DNA of 64,000 bases from the NCBI GenBank assembly GCA_965201155.1, contig OZ241752.1, positions 1,364,001 through 1,428,000 on the forward strand, read 5' to 3'. The notes below the pieces were generated by a model. That model saw only the letters and a list, made by a program, of their open reading frames with translations. It was not told the DNA's origin and ran no database searches. Shown piece by piece: positions 32,887 through 42,000 of the stretch. Source of the DNA: JANQOH01 sp965201155 (GTDB lineage Bacteria; Pseudomonadota; Alphaproteobacteria; UBA7887). Made by a program: the position numbers and the translations under genes. Positions within the stretch are counted from its first letter, which is position 1. Each line of letters begins with the position of its first letter.

Positions 32887-34436
32887 CGGCGCCCGTCATC
32901 CTGTGCATCCTCGACGGCTGGGGTTGTGCGGCACCGGGGCCCGACAACGCCATCGCTCGCGCCCGCACCCCGGTATGGGACCGCCTCACCGCGCAATGGC
33001 CCTGCGCACAGCTCGATGCCGCCGCCGGCGCGGTCGGCCTGCCGCCCGGCCAGATGGGCAATTCCGAAGTCGGCCACATGACCATCGGCGCCGGACGGGT
33101 GATCCTCCAGGACCTGCCGCGCATCGACCGCGCGGTCGCCGACGGCGCCCTCGCCGCCTCGTCTGTGCTCGCCCGCCTCGCCGCGCGGCTGCGCGGCAGC
33201 GGCGGCACCTGCCATCTGCTCGGTCTCTTGTCCGCCGGCGGCGTGCACAGCCACCAGGACCATATGCGCGCCCTGGCCGAAACCCTGGCCGCCGCCGGCG
33301 TGCGCGTCGCCATACACGCCTTTCTTGACGGGCGCGATACACCGCCCCGCTCGGCCGCCGCCGCGCTCGCCGCCTTCGAGAACCACATCGCCGGCAACCC
33401 GCTGATCTCCATGGCGACGCTGTGCGGCCGCTATTTCGCCATGGACCGTGACGGCAATCATGACCGCACCGCACGCGCCTGGGCCTTGTTGATGTCCGCC
33501 GAAGGCGCCCGCGCCGCCGATTCCACCGCAGCCATTGCCGATGCCTACCGCACAGACACCGGCGATGAGTTCGTGCCGCCGACCGCGCTCGGCAGCTATG
33601 CCGGCATGGCCGACGGCGATGCGCTGGTCATGGCCAATTTCCGTGCCGACCGCGCCCGCCAGATATTGAGCGCCCTGCTGGAGCCGGATTTCACGGCATT
33701 CCCGCGGCCCCGCATCGCCGCGTTCGCCGGCGCCGTCGGCATGACCGCCTATTCCGCCGCGCTCGACCGACGGATGGAAACGCTCTTCCCGCCGCCGCAA
33801 ATCGCCGATACGCTCGGCGCCGTCACCGCCGCCGCCGGAATGCGCCAGCTACGCACCGCGGAAACCGAGAAATACGCACATGTGACATTCTTCCTCAATG
33901 GCGGCCGCGAAGAGCCGTTCCCCGGCGAAACCCGCCGCCTCGTGGCGTCGCCGAAAGTGGCGACCTACAATCTGGCGCCGGCCATGTCTGCCGCCGCCGT
34001 CACCGACGGCGTGGTCGCCGCGCTTGCCGACGGAGACACCTCCCTCATCGTGGTAAACTTCGCCAATACCGACATGGTGGGCCATACTGGCGATCTCGAT
34101 GCCGCCATCGCCGCGGTGGAAACGGTGGACCACTGCCTCGGGCGCATCGCCGCTGCGGCTGCCGAAACCGGAGCGCGGCTGCTCGTCACCGCCGACCACG
34201 GCAATGCCGAACAGATGCGTGACCCGCACACCGGCGCCGCCCACACCGCCCACACCACCAATCCGGCGCCGCTGATCCTCGTCGGCGCCGCAGGCGACCG
34301 CCTGGAAAACGGCGGACTGGCCGATGTTGCCCCCACCGTGCTCGACTTGCTGGGCCTGCCGCGGCCGGCGGCCATGACCGGACGCTCGCTGCGAATGAAG
34401 GCGGCGGAGCATGCGCCGCGTCTTGCGCTGGCTTAG
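32883..34436 (+). CDS. gpmI: 2,3-bisphosphoglycerate-independent phosphoglycerate mutase
   Basis: 517 residues, glycolysis and gluconeogenesis. Metal-site start ILCILDGWG, catalytic Ser61 in QMGNSEVGHMTIGAG, FLDGRDTPPRSA, ANFRADRARQ, and the C-terminal metal block TADHGNAEQM with HTTNPAPLI. ATGA overlap with the nadD-rsfS gene. In related genomes rlmH lies between rsfS and gpmI; here it is absent. Confidence 0.97.
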   Translation: MTAPVILCILDGWGCAAPGPDNAIARARTPVWDRLTAQWPCAQLDAAAGAVGLPPGQMGNSEVGHMTIGAGRVILQDLPRIDRAVADGALAASSVLARLAARLRGSGGTCHLLGLLSAGGVHSHQDHMRALAETLAAAGVRVAIHAFLDGRDTPPRSAAAALAAFENHIAGNPLISMATLCGRYFAMDRDGNHDRTARAWALLMSAEGARAADSTAAIADAYRTDTGDEFVPPTALGSYAGMADGDALVMANFRADRARQILSALLEPDFTAFPRPRIAAFAGAVGMTAYSAALDRRMETLFPPPQIADTLGAVTAAAGMRQLRTAETEKYAHVTFFLNGGREEPFPGETRRLVASPKVATYNLAPAMSAAAVTDGVVAALADGDTSLIVVNFANTDMVGHTGDLDAAIAAVETVDHCLGRIAAAAAETGARLLVTADHGNAEQMRDPHTGAAHTAHTTNPAPLILVGAAGDRLENGGLADVAPTVLDLLGLPRPAAMTGRSLRMKAAEHAPRLALA

Positions 34437-35541
34437 GCTCCTGGCGCCGGCGGCGGCCGCACTGTGGGCGGTTTCCGCCGCCGCGCAGGAAGCCGCCCGG
34501 CCGTTCGCCCTCCCCGACCCTGTCGGCGCCCTGGCGGCGGAAATGCGCACCATTCGCACCGAGTGGCGCGAAATCGCCGCCGCCATCGAGGCCCATGAGG
34601 CCGAACAGCACACCACCGGCGCCGCACTCCGGGCGCTGGACCGCGACCATGAACGCCGCCGCGCCGCCTACCGCGCCGACCGCCGCCGGCTTGCCGCGCT
34701 GCTCGCGCCGCTGGCCCTGCTGGCGCGCGCGCCGCCGGAAAGCTCCTCCGCCCCCTCGGAAGACCGGGCGGTCGCCGCACACCATGCCTCTGTAATCGAA
34801 TATCTCGTTCCCGTACTCGCCGACCGCGCCGCCGAGGCCGAGGCGGACATTGACCGCCTCGCCCGCTCACGGACTGCGCAGGCCGCCCGCCTCGACGGTT
34901 TGAACGAAGCAAAATCGCTGCTGACGCGCGAACAGGCCGGTCTGCAGCGGCTGCTGTTGCGCAAATCCAGCGCCCTCGCGCTCTCGATTGCCGCCCGGCG
35001 CGAACCTGCGGTGCTTGGCCCTGATGACGCCGCCGCCGGGCCGGCGATCGCCGACACGCCGCCGCCAACCGAGCTTGCCGCCCTGCCCCCGCCGCCCGAT
35101 ACCACCGACGCACCGCAGGAGGGGCCCGCCATCGCCGCAATTTCGCCCGGCGGCGCGCGCTGGCCCACGGCAGGGTCCGTCCGCAGCAATTTCGGCGAGG
35201 CAGGCGAAGCCGGTGGGCGCAGCCAGGGCATAGCCATAGAAACCTCGCCCGGCGCGCAGGTCGTGGCCCCGGGCGGCGGGCGCATCGTGTTTGCCGGACC
35301 GTTCCGCAGTTACGGCCGACTCTTGATCATCGAACATGACGATGGCTATCATAGTCTGATGTCGGGCTTCGGGCGGATCGACGGACAGGTTGGTGACCGC
35401 GTGGCAGCCGGCAACCCGGTGGGCGAAATGCCGGCAGAGGCGGAAAACGGCGCTGTTCTGTATGTGGAGGTTCGCCGCGACGGCCAGCCGGTGGACCCGA
35501 TCCCATGGCTGTTATCGGACGATCGAGAGGTAAGGGGATGA
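34411..35541 (+). CDS. EnvC-like murein hydrolase activator (degenerate M23/LytM)
   Basis: 376 residues: signal peptide (ending SAAAQ-EA), coiled coil (about 35-200), a Pro-rich linker, and a C-terminal LytM domain. The zinc ligands of active M23 peptidases are missing: the first HxxxD block reads RSQGIAIETS and the HxE/HxH block reads LYVEVRRDG. This is expected for EnvC-type proteins, which activate amidases at the division septum without being enzymes. Its start lies inside the end of gpmI (26-base overlap), and its stop overlaps ctpA. Confidence 0.9.
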   Translation: MRRVLRWLRLLAPAAAALWAVSAAAQEAARPFALPDPVGALAAEMRTIRTEWREIAAAIEAHEAEQHTTGAALRALDRDHERRRAAYRADRRRLAALLAPLALLARAPPESSSAPSEDRAVAAHHASVIEYLVPVLADRAAEAEADIDRLARSRTAQAARLDGLNEAKSLLTREQAGLQRLLLRKSSALALSIAARREPAVLGPDDAAAGPAIADTPPPTELAALPPPPDTTDAPQEGPAIAAISPGGARWPTAGSVRSNFGEAGEAGGRSQGIAIETSPGAQVVAPGGGRIVFAGPFRSYGRLLIIEHDDGYHSLMSGFGRIDGQVGDRVAAGNPVGEMPAEAENGAVLYVEVRRDGQPVDPIPWLLSDDREVRG

Positions 35542-36827
35542 CCCGCAAGCTGCTCGGCCTCGGCGCCGCCCTGTGGTTGGTCCAGGCACTCGCCGGCGCA
35601 GACGCCGCCGCCAACTCGGAAACCTACCGGCAACTCAACCTGTTCGGCGATGTGTTCGAGCGCGTGCGCGCCGAATATGTCGAGGAAGTCACCGACGAGA
35701 AACTCATCGAAGCGGCGATCAAGGGCATGCTCGCCGCGCTCGACCCCCATTCCGGCTATCTGCCGCCCGGCGACTTCCAGGACATGCAGGTGCAGACCCG
35801 CGGCGAATTTGGCGGCCTCGGCCTCGAAGTCACCATGGAAAACGGCCTCGTCAAGGTCATATCCCCCATCGACGACACACCCGCCGCCCGCGCGGGAATG
35901 CAGCCCGGCGACTTCATCAGCCACGTCGACGGCGAACAGATCCACGGCCTTTCGCTCTCGGAAGCCGTGGACCGCATGCGCGGACCGGTCAAGTCGCAGG
36001 TCACCATCACCGTCCTGCGTGAAGGCATCGCTGCTCCGTTCGATGTCAACCTGACCCGCGATGTCATACGTATCCGCTCGGTGCGCTGGCGGGTGGAAGG
36101 CGATATCGGCTACATCCGCATCACCTCCTTCAACGAACAGACGCGCCCCGGCCTTGATGACGCCGTTGACGACCTGCACGAGGAGCTTGGCGACGACATG
36201 AAGGGCGTCGTGCTCGACCTGCGCAACAATCCCGGCGGCCTGCTCGACCAGGCCGTCGCTGTCAGCGACGCCTTTCTCGAACACGGGGAAATCGTCTCCA
36301 CCCGCGGCCGCCGCACCGACAGCACCCAGCGCTTCAACGCCGAAGCCGGCGACCTGATCGACGGCTTGCCCATGGTAGTGCTGATCAATGGCGGCTCCGC
36401 ATCGGCGTCCGAAATTGTCGCTGGCGCCCTGCAGGACCACGAACGCGCGGTGATTCTCGGCACCCGCTCATTCGGCAAGGGCTCTGTCCAGCGGCTGCTC
36501 CCCCTCGCCGGAAAGAGCGCCATGCGGCTCACGATCGCGCGCTATTTCACGCCCTCCGGCAGTTCCATCCAGGCCACCGGCATCGAACCCGACATCGAAG
36601 TGCAGCGCACTGTCATCGAAGCGGTGGAAAACGGCGAGTCCCGCCGCGAGTCCGACCTGCGCGGCAGCCTGGACGCTGAATCGGAAAACGGGGCTGACGC
36701 CGAGGAAACCCCCGACGACGCGCAGCAGGCCGCGGCGGACGACGCCGACAACACCCTGATCGACTATCAGTTGCGGCGGGCGCTCGACCTGCTGGAAGGC
36801 GTGGCGCTCTACAACAGCAACTCCTGA
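35538..36827 (+). CDS. ctpA: Carboxyl-terminal processing protease, S41 family
   Basis: 429 residues: signal peptide, a PDZ domain around residues 85-165 (GEFGGLGLEVTMENG ... GMQPGDFISHVDG), then the S41 domain. The Ser is in NGGSASASEIVAGAL (284-298) and the Lys is Lys314 in RSFGKGSVQ. It cleaves envelope proteins from their C-terminus. The last ~60 residues are acidic and probably disordered. ATGA overlap with the EnvC-like gene; EnvC and CtpA commonly sit together. Confidence 0.95.
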   Translation: MTRKLLGLGAALWLVQALAGADAAANSETYRQLNLFGDVFERVRAEYVEEVTDEKLIEAAIKGMLAALDPHSGYLPPGDFQDMQVQTRGEFGGLGLEVTMENGLVKVISPIDDTPAARAGMQPGDFISHVDGEQIHGLSLSEAVDRMRGPVKSQVTITVLREGIAAPFDVNLTRDVIRIRSVRWRVEGDIGYIRITSFNEQTRPGLDDAVDDLHEELGDDMKGVVLDLRNNPGGLLDQAVAVSDAFLEHGEIVSTRGRRTDSTQRFNAEAGDLIDGLPMVVLINGGSASASEIVAGALQDHERAVILGTRSFGKGSVQRLLPLAGKSAMRLTIARYFTPSGSSIQATGIEPDIEVQRTVIEAVENGESRRESDLRGSLDAESENGADAEETPDDAQQAAADDADNTLIDYQLRRALDLLEGVALYNSNS

Positions 36828-36863
36828 ACCCGCCTGCGGCCCTGCCGCGGCGCGCCCCATCCC

Positions 36864-37355
36864 ATGATCTCGCACGCCCTGCCCTGGCGGCCGTGCGTCG
36901 GCATCATGCTGCTGAATCGCGACGGCGAGGTGTTTGTCGGGCGGCGGGTGGATTTCGCCACGCTCGCATGGCAAATGCCGCAGGGAGGCATCGACCCGGG
37001 GGAGCAGCCGCGCGCCGCCGCCCTGCGCGAACTCGCTGAGGAAACCGGCATAACCGCCGTCGAAATCATCGCCGAAAGCGCCGTCTGGCACCGCTACGAC
37101 CTGCCCGCCTCGCTTTTGGGCAAGGTATGGAGCGGCCGCTATCGCGGTCAGGAGCAGAAATGGTTCGCCATGCGCTTCCTTGGCCGCGACGAGGATATCG
37201 ACCTGACGGCCCACAAGCCGGAATTCTCGACTTGGCGGTGGCTCGCCCCCGCGGACCTCGTCGCCACCGTGGTGCCGTTCAAACGCGCCGTCTACGGCGC
37301 GGTGCTCGAGGAATTCGCGCCGCTGCTGGCCCCGTTCACACCGCCCCGGCGCTGA
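36864..37355 (+). CDS. rppH: RNA pyrophosphohydrolase RppH (Nudix)
   Basis: 163 residues. The Nudix box spans GGIDPGEQPRAAALRELAEE then TGI. The family-specific blocks are WQMPQGG upstream and YDLPASLLGKVWSGRYRGQE followed by QKWFAMRF. It removes pyrophosphate from mRNA 5' ends to start decay. The end overlaps the convergent ferritin-like gene by 20 bases. Confidence 0.95.
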   Translation: MISHALPWRPCVGIMLLNRDGEVFVGRRVDFATLAWQMPQGGIDPGEQPRAAALRELAEETGITAVEIIAESAVWHRYDLPASLLGKVWSGRYRGQEQKWFAMRFLGRDEDIDLTAHKPEFSTWRWLAPADLVATVVPFKRAVYGAVLEEFAPLLAPFTPPRR

Positions 37356-38151
37356 ACCCGCCGACCCGCCAGCGCACCCAGCGCCACCCCGCCCGCCCGG
37401 CCCACAGCGCCAGCAAGCCGCGCGGATTCATCCCCGCCGCTTTCATGATCATCCGCAGGCACAGGTCGAAATGCACCCGCCTGTAGAGGCGGTAGGCCCG
37501 CCGCGCATAGGCGCGCGCGCTGCGCCGCCGGCTATAGGGCAGCGGCAAATCGTTCGCGCAGTGAAATGCGAACGCCAGTTCATCATCGCGTAACTCGCCG
37601 ACCCGCCCTGCCGCCACCCATATGCGGCGCCAGCGCCCGATGCCGTCGCGCGCCAGATAGCGTTTAAGCGTGTCGTGAAAAAGCTTGTAATGGCGAAATT
37701 CATCAGCCGCGATCAGACGGCATATTTCCTTCAGCACCGGCTCCCGCGCTGCGCTGCTCACCGCGCTGTAGAAGGACGATGTGCCTGACTCCACCACGCA
37801 GCGGGCGATCAGTTCGCCGCTGCGCGAGCCGCGCACCGAAGCGGCAGCGTCCAACGGCAGCCGGTATCCGGCCGTGAACCGCGCGAAGCGGGCGCTGAAG
37901 TCGAACGCCGGATCGGCCATCTCCGCCCAGCGCGCCAGCGCCTTGCCATGGCGCACTTCCTCCGCCGCCCACTCCGATATGGCAGCGTGAAACGCCGCAT
38001 CATCCGCGAATACGCCATGGAGATAGGTTTCGTAATCGCCGCCATTATGTTCGACAATGGCGGCGGCTTTCACCATAGCCAGCAGCTCCCTGTCAACCTT
38101 GTCCGCGTCGAACTGCTGCCACGGAACATCGTCCAGCGTCCAGCTTTTCAT
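37336..38151 (-). CDS. Ferritin-like di-iron protein
   Basis: About 271 residues. Ferritin-like four-helix features: Glu in KAAAIVEHNGGDYETYL, EExRH in SEWAAEEVRHGKALARW, a Glu in ARCVVESGTSSFYSAV, and a second ExxH in IAADEFRHYKLFHDTL. This is the pattern of a carboxylate-bridged di-iron centre, as in desaturases or hydroxylases. The C-terminus is Arg/Trp-rich. The start is uncertain: ATG at 38151 (MKSWTLDD) or 38190. No substrate can be named. Confidence 0.8.
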   Translation of the reverse strand: MKSWTLDDVPWQQFDADKVDRELLAMVKAAAIVEHNGGDYETYLHGVFADDAAFHAAISEWAAEEVRHGKALARWAEMADPAFDFSARFARFTAGYRLPLDAAASVRGSRSGELIARCVVESGTSSFYSAVSSAAREPVLKEICRLIAADEFRHYKLFHDTLKRYLARDGIGRWRRIWVAAGRVGELRDDELAFAFHCANDLPLPYSRRRSARAYARRAYRLYRRVHFDLCLRMIMKAAGMNPRGLLALWAGRAGWRWVRWRVGGFSAGAV

Positions 38152-38326
38152 CGCCAAGCCAAACACGCAATTCCCCAGTCCTGACAACATAAACCATAAC
38201 ACATTCCGCCACTTACGACAACATAAGGCGTCCTTGGGCGCTATGCGGGCTATCGCCCTGGACACACATCGGAATGCCGGAGACTCTTTCGGTATGAGAT
38301 CGTTTTTCGTGCGATAGTGGACATGC

Positions 38327-38340
38327 GTGATCTTGATCAC
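38327..38340. promoter_or_regulatory. Candidate operator upstream of the VapB45-like gene
   Basis: GTGATCTTGATCAC: two 6-base half-sites with a two-base centre, 48 bases before the ATG at 38389. Antitoxins of this kind usually repress their own operon. Confidence 0.4.
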
Positions 38341-38388
38341 AAAATTGCCGGAGACAGGCCCTCATATCCGAATCCGGGAGAGAGCCCG

Positions 38389-39081
38389 ATGACCAGGTTT
38401 CGAACATCAACCGACGATCCCCGGGATCTCCCCGCCTACACGATCCCGGAAGCTGCCCGCTATCTCGCTGTGCCTCCGGCGACCATTCGCTATTGGTCGG
38501 TGGGTCGTGGCACCACCGCGCCGGTGATTGAGGTGCCCGGGCACGTGCCGACGCTGCTTTCCTTTCTCAATCTCACGGAACTGCATGTTCTTGCTGCTAT
38601 TCGGCGCAAGCACGAAGTGAAAATGCCGAGCATCCGAAGTGCGATCCAATACCTGGCAGCGCATGCTCAAGGCGCGATGGACAAGCGCTATCCGCTCATC
38701 AGCCGCGAGCTGGAAACCGATGGGCTGGACCTGTTCATCCAGCAATACGGGCAACTGATCACTATCAGCCGTGCAGGCCAAACGGCCATGCGGGAGATCA
38801 TCAGCGCGGCGCTTCGCCGGATCGACCGCGACCCCGCCGGCGTCCCGATCAAGCTCTACCCGTTCACCCGGGCCGCCATGGACGACACACCCTCGATGGT
38901 CGTTATCGACCCCAGGCTCTCCGCCGGGCGCCCTGTCATCGCCGGCACCGGACTCGCCACCCAGCTCATCGCCGAACGCTACAAGGCAGGGGAATCCATC
39001 GGTGATCTGGCGCACGACTATGAGCGCGAACATGAGGAAATCGAAGAAGCGATCCGATGCGAGCTCCAGGCTGCCGCCTGA
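38389..39081 (+). CDS. DUF433-containing antitoxin, VapB45-like
   Basis: 230 residues. An N-terminal helix-turn-helix of MerR type (YTIPEAARYLAVPPATIRYW) and a C-terminal DUF433 (DPRLSAGRPVIAGTGLATQL, RYKAGESIGDLAHDYE). This is the architecture of antitoxins paired with PIN-like VapC45 toxins. GGGAGAG precedes the ATG at 38389. The toxin gene starts inside its 3' end (50-base overlap). Confidence 0.88.
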   Translation: MTRFRTSTDDPRDLPAYTIPEAARYLAVPPATIRYWSVGRGTTAPVIEVPGHVPTLLSFLNLTELHVLAAIRRKHEVKMPSIRSAIQYLAAHAQGAMDKRYPLISRELETDGLDLFIQQYGQLITISRAGQTAMREIISAALRRIDRDPAGVPIKLYPFTRAAMDDTPSMVVIDPRLSAGRPVIAGTGLATQLIAERYKAGESIGDLAHDYEREHEEIEEAIRCELQAAA

Positions 39082-39466
39082 GCCAACGTTCTTCCTCGAT
39101 CGCAGCCTCGGCAGGCACATCATCGCGGACCGGCTTCGATCGGAGGGGATGGCGGTGGAGGTGCACGACGACTACCTCGCGCCGGACGCGCCGGACGAGG
39201 AGTGGACCGCGTTCGTCGGACGCACGCGCTGGGCGGCAATCACGAAAGACAGGAACATCCGCTATCGAGCCGCCGAGCTTGAGGCGATCCGGCGGCATTC
39301 GGCACGGGTCATCGTGATTCGAATGAAGAACGCAACCGGACCGGACATCGCCGAGTCGCTGGTGAAGGGTAGGCGCCGTATCGCTCGCTTGGCGGCTAGG
39401 ATTCCCCCTCCGTTCGTGGCCGGTATCCATGCCAACGGCACGGCCAAGAGGTACGAAATCGTCTGA
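39032..39466 (+). CDS. PIN-like toxin, VapC45 family
   Basis: 144 residues. FFLDRSLGRHIIADRLR carries the first acidic residue; VEVHDDYLAPDAPDEEW and AITKDRNIRYR give further acidic positions typical of the VapC45/DUF5615 PIN-like fold. It probably cleaves RNA when free of its antitoxin. The start at 39032 lies within the antitoxin gene in another frame, so the two are co-translated. Both frames are complete, so the pair looks functional. Confidence 0.85.
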   Translation: MRKSKKRSDASSRLPPEPTFFLDRSLGRHIIADRLRSEGMAVEVHDDYLAPDAPDEEWTAFVGRTRWAAITKDRNIRYRAAELEAIRRHSARVIVIRMKNATGPDIAESLVKGRRRIARLAARIPPPFVAGIHANGTAKRYEIV

Positions 39467-39581
39467 CGCTCGCTGCTGTCGCTCTACACGCCTCCGCCGC
39501 ACATAACCAGGGTGAGCAGTGTAAACGCAATCATCGTCCCTTCACGGACTGGCTTTCGTAGCCAAGAAGCATAGCACACAC

Positions 39582-39607
39582 AAAAAAGAGGCCCTCCGAA
39601 CGGAGGG
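39582..39607 (-). terminator. Rho-independent terminator on the minus strand
   Basis: Hairpin CCCTCCG-TT-CGGAGGG (7-bp stem), followed four bases later by six T residues on the minus strand. It ends transcription of the small membrane-protein gene at 39688-39885 and perhaps of the lipoprotein gene before it. Confidence 0.8.
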
Positions 39608-39687
39608 TCGATGGTGATGTCAGGCTGGGCGAACCATATCTCGCCCATCAAGGGTACCCGACAGCAAATGCACCGCCGCGGACTGGC

Positions 39688-39885
39688 TCAACTCGCGGTA
39701 GGTGCGTGCCGCTCCGACTGACCGCCGCGCCTAGTAAATTCCTGAAACAATCCTTCCAGCCGGGCCATGCGTTCGCGCAGATCCGCAATGTCACGCCGTA
39801 CTTCGTTCACCCCCCGCGCCAGATAGAGGTTCAAGCCTGCCAGCACCAGCGCCGCGCCGATAATCGTGAGCGTTTCCTGTGTCAA
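39688..39885 (-). CDS. Small membrane protein with a coiled-coil tail
   Basis: 65 residues: one membrane helix (LTIIGAALVLAGLNLYLA), then a charged helix with heptads (VRRDIADLRERMARLEGLF). Widespread as a hypothetical protein; function unknown. It lies 25 bases downstream of the lipoprotein gene and is followed by a good terminator. Confidence 0.7.
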   Translation of the reverse strand: MTQETLTIIGAALVLAGLNLYLARGVNEVRRDIADLRERMARLEGLFQEFTRRGGQSERHAPTAS

Positions 39886-39910
39886 GGAAACTCACCCTCA
39901 GGAGCCAGTT

Positions 39911-41173
39911 TCACCCCCCTGCCATGTGCAGAGGCACTAGGAACAGTCCGGCCGCTCCGCCCACATGGCCATTCACGAAATGACCGTCGAAGATCAGGAA
40001 CGCCGCCTGCGGGTGCGGCTCCCCGGTCCCGAGAACCCTGCCATTGAACTTGCCGGCAACGCCGCCGCCCATGGCCGCACCGCTGAAAGTGGAGCGATGC
40101 ATCCCGCTCAGGGGATGCTCCGAACCATACTCCTTGAACATTCCGTCGAGCCTCAGCAGCCATGCCGGATCGATCATATCTCCGTGGCCGTCCAGGAAAT
40201 CCTTTACGGTTCCCTTTACTTTGAACATGTGATCCGTCATGCTGAAATCAGCCGTCAGCATGGCGTCGGCGGTAAATTGGTCGGTCTCGACAACCGTCGC
40301 TTCGCCGCGCTCGCTGAAGGTCTTCCTGGCATATATGCCTGTCGCCGGACCGCTATAGGTTGCTCTGCCCTCCAGGCCATCAACCGTCCGATGGAAATCG
40401 CTCGGGCGGGTGACGGCGCGGCTGGTTCTGAGCGGCTTGAAGGCATAGGTCATGCCGCCCGACGCATCCATGGTGCTCTCCAGCCAATAGCCGAAGGCGA
40501 CATAGCCGGCCTCCACATCACCCATCGTCTCATTGGCGTAGACGACAACCGTGTCCCTCACCGACTCATCCTCATTGACGCGCGTGTAGGTCGCGCCCGT
40601 CCACCCCGCAATCATGGCAGGCGCGGCCTGCGACATGGTGAACGCCGCGTCTTCATCCACAACCGCCTGGTCGTCCATTGTCTTGAGGCCGACAGCCATG
40701 ACCTTGCCGTCCTCGCCATATCTGAGATCGGCCATGCCCGCGGGGCCATCGGCGCCGCGCATCAGCGCCATGGCGATCCCGGTCCGTTTGGCTTGCCTCA
40801 TCCTCTCTTCTTGCGCCAGCCGCATCGCATAGGCCTCGGAATTCTCCGCCGTGACCGCGCCGCCTTCCGAGGTGGCGGAGACTGCCCCGTCATTGGCTAC
40901 CGTCACCTCCAGCATGCAGGCAGGACCGTCGGCGGCGCAATGAAAGTCGATATCGCCGAACAGGAACCTGCCGCCGGCGGCGATCGTGACGCTCTGGCCC
41001 GCGTCCGGTGTGTCATAGCCGGAGGTCACCATGCCGAGATCGACCGGCTCCGGCATCGGGCCACCGCCGCCGCCACCGCCGCCGCCGGACGGGGAAGACG
41101 AACCACCGCCGCCGCAGCCCGCCACGACAAGCGAGACCGTCGCAACCGCGAGAGAACTTCTGAAGAATGTCAT
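39911..41173 (-). CDS. Surface lipoprotein, transferrin-binding-protein-B-like barrel
   Basis: 420 residues. Lipobox LVVAGC with the lipidated Cys at 20, then a Gly/Ser linker (nine Gly in a row). The C-terminal third has the repeated short strands ATYSGPATGIYARK, ADFSMTDHMFKVKGTVKDF and GVAGKFNGRVLGTGEP, then GGAAGLFLVP, like the 8-strand barrel of TbpB or factor-H-binding proteins. Such lipoproteins are displayed on the outer membrane, sometimes by Slam. No iron receptor is nearby, so the ligand is open. Confidence 0.75.
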   Translation of the reverse strand: MTFFRSSLAVATVSLVVAGCGGGGSSSPSGGGGGGGGGPMPEPVDLGMVTSGYDTPDAGQSVTIAAGGRFLFGDIDFHCAADGPACMLEVTVANDGAVSATSEGGAVTAENSEAYAMRLAQEERMRQAKRTGIAMALMRGADGPAGMADLRYGEDGKVMAVGLKTMDDQAVVDEDAAFTMSQAAPAMIAGWTGATYTRVNEDESVRDTVVVYANETMGDVEAGYVAFGYWLESTMDASGGMTYAFKPLRTSRAVTRPSDFHRTVDGLEGRATYSGPATGIYARKTFSERGEATVVETDQFTADAMLTADFSMTDHMFKVKGTVKDFLDGHGDMIDPAWLLRLDGMFKEYGSEHPLSGMHRSTFSGAAMGGGVAGKFNGRVLGTGEPHPQAAFLIFDGHFVNGHVGGAAGLFLVPLHMAGG

Positions 41174-41722
41174 CGATGGAGGACTCCCTGTGATCCGGTT
41201 GGGGAGCCTCCGAAGAAAAGACCTCTCAAGAGGCCTCTGCGCTCAATGCACACAAAGAGGCTCCATAATAAAGAGCCCGTAAGTTACTTGTGCATACTAT
41301 CACGATTACCCACGCCTGACAAACAACACCCACCGCGTCAAGATGCGGCTTAATCCCGTTTTGTGACCCCGCATTATTCATGACACTGGAAAATGTGGCG
41401 CGGATTGCGTGGAATGTGGCGGTTCGCCAAGGCGCGCGCCTTGATGCCGCGTTTCTCAGTGGCCAGAGCAGCCAACAGGCTGCGGTGTGGAGGAACAAGC
41501 GGCACTGGTTGGCTTCCCAGCGATGGCAGGAAGTGCGGTCAGAGCCGGAGATGGAAATCCGGGATATATGGCTGGACATAAGACGGAGACTGGTCGCGAG
41601 CAGTACTGCACAGCACCAGGCAGTTGCGCTCGTTCGCGCGCTGTCTGGCCGAGGGCAGGGCGGATGCAGATCGCATGCGGCGTGTAGCCAAAGCACTGGT
41701 TGCGGGTGAATGGCCAAACTCC
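41174..41722. other. No intact gene; decayed accessory sequence
   Basis: Several overlapping open frames on the plus strand share no start signal or domain. It holds the lipoprotein upstream region, with the palindrome AGAGGCCTCT near 41230, and possibly the lost 5' part of the antitoxin remnant that follows. Confidence 0.4.
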
Positions 41723-42000
41723 GGCGGGATTCTCGCGGCGCTGCGCCGCTCGCCGCTGGTCGGCGCCGATCTCGACCTGACGCGCCCGCGGGATGAAGAG
41801 CGCAGGGTTGATATTTGGGGCGTTATCTCCTCGATACCAACATCATCAGCAATATCGTCAAGGCGAAGCCGGCGGTATCCCTGCCCGACTGGATGGCTGC
41901 GGAGCGCGATGAAGACCTGTGTGTTGCCTCTCTGACCATTGCGGAGATCCGGCGCGGCATTCTGGAACGGCCGCGCGGCAGGAAAGAAAAATGCTCTTGA
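41723..42000 (+). pseudogene. Remnant of a Phd-type antitoxin and PIN (VapC) toxin pair
   Basis: First an antitoxin tail, ILAALRRSPLVGADLDLTRP then RDEERRVDI, the usual end of Phd/YefM-type antitoxins. Directly after, from a TTG at 41815, a VapC N-terminus, GRYLLDTNIIS then DEDLCVASLTIAEIRRGILE. The toxin stops after GRKEKCS. Shifting frame by one base there restores KNALEAC, the expected continuation, so a one-base insertion broke it. Two of the PIN acidic residues are present, the rest are lost. Confidence 0.75.

Noticed and set aside
32832..33800. 322-codon Gly-rich frame opposite gpmI
   Set aside because: Low-complexity antisense reading of a clear enzyme gene.
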